Positions 41,671-41,865 of a DNA stretch of 41,865 bases are shown piece after piece (positions within the stretch are counted from its first letter, which is position 1; every line of letters begins with the position of its first letter). Made by a program: the position numbers and the translations under genes. Below the pieces are notes generated by a model, which was not told the DNA's origin, searched no databases, and saw only the letters and a program-made list of their open reading frames with translations. This DNA is from Clostridia bacterium (GTDB taxonomy: Bacteria > Bacillota > Clostridia > Oscillospirales > Ruminococcaceae). Location: the NCBI GenBank assembly GCA_009929695.1, contig RZZW01000029.1, positions 1 through 41,865 on the forward strand. Direction: 5' to 3'.

Positions 41671-41732
41671 GGACTCGAACCCTGGGCCCACTGATTAAGA
41701 GTCAGTTGCTCTACCAACTGAGCTAAGGGTGC
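41657..41732 (-). tRNA. tRNA-Lys (anticodon CTT)
   Basis: 76 nt including an encoded CCA (41659-41657). Acceptor gcaccct / agggtgc with discriminator A, D-arm gctc...gagc, anticodon stem actga/tcagt with loop ctCTTaa, and T-arm cagggttcgagtccctg. All stems pair. It lies about 48 nt after the 5S rRNA on the same strand, so it is the last gene of an rRNA operon. Confidence 0.97.
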
Positions 41733-41779
41733 ATATTGCGCTGATAAATCAGCGCTTATTGGTATAAAAAAAGAAAAGA

Positions 41780-41865
41780 GCCGGCACCTACCTATTTTCA
41801 CGGGTCGTTACCAACCAACTATCTTCGGCACGACCAAGCTTAACTACTGTGTTCGGAATGGGAAC
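41780..41865 (-). rRNA. rrf: 5S ribosomal RNA (partial)
   Basis: 86 nt of the 3' part. The minus strand reads gttcccattccgaacacag (loop B/C consensus CCGAAC), then agttaagc, and ends ggtaggtgccggc. The 5' ~30 nt lie beyond the window. An rRNA operon therefore continues off the right edge. Confidence 0.95.

Noticed and set aside
41494..41694. 66-aa plus-strand open frame ending VHPQGLEPWAH
   Set aside because: Its 3' end is antisense to tRNA-Lys and the rest lies in hairpins and repeats; such 'GLEPW' peptides are a known artefact of tRNA antisense translation.

Overview
The window reads as a chromosomal contig from an anaerobic Gram-positive Firmicute of class Clostridia, most likely an uncultured gut Oscillospirales-type organism. 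This is inference from gene content (formate-THF ligase, ThiI without rhodanese domain, clostripain-family peptidase, the paired radical-SAM/TIGR03915 proteins, RpiR-controlled sialic acid genes, SBP-fused hybrid kinases), from many GTG/TTG starts, and from the dense extragenic palindromes typical of such genomes. No species can be named.

Layout. 1-8.3 kb: fhs (minus), then a plus-strand run of degV, cysteine desulfurase, thiI, cinA and a membrane-anchored protein that aligns by eye to the C-terminal two-thirds of CinA. 8.5-10.4 kb: an autoregulated YtrA-type GntR/ABC transporter operon. 10.7-16.9 kb: a clostripain-like peptidase, a small membrane protein facing an XRE-S24 self-cleaving repressor across a shared operator region, a radical-SAM/TIGR03915 DNA-repair-like pair, an Fe-S flavoprotein, cyclophilin and acylphosphatase. 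17-22.7 kb (minus): RecQ, an AI-2E family transporter, a DUF1624-like membrane protein and an AlaX-type editing protein. 22.9-25.4 kb: malQ and a Cof-type HAD phosphatase.

25.5-41 kb is an accessory and decaying region: a truncated lipoprotein, a foreign serine recombinase fused to the tail of an FtsX-like permease, a sialic acid catabolic unit (nanA, AGE epimerase, divergent RpiR regulator with two operator-like palindromes), two broken SBP/histidine kinase/receiver genes, fsa between two inverted copies of a ~250-bp repeat, a HAAS-domain fragment, an S41 peptidase fragment lodged backwards inside one kinase gene, a flavodoxin with an internal deletion, ywbE, a TfoX C-terminal domain, an isochorismatase-family hydrolase and a frameshifted ferritin-like gene. 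The window ends with tRNA-Lys and a partial 5S rRNA, both on the minus strand.

Nearly every intergenic gap carries short palindromes built on one plan: a shared TGTAGGGG/CCCCTACA edge around interchangeable stem cores, or a larger CCTCATC...GATGAGG element. They explain most of the non-coding DNA and several of the rearrangements. I found no CRISPR array, phage module or recognised defence system. The least ordinary items are the CinA-derived membrane pseudoenzyme, the modular palindromes, the inverted repeats around fsa, and the run of internally deleted genes at 31-39 kb.
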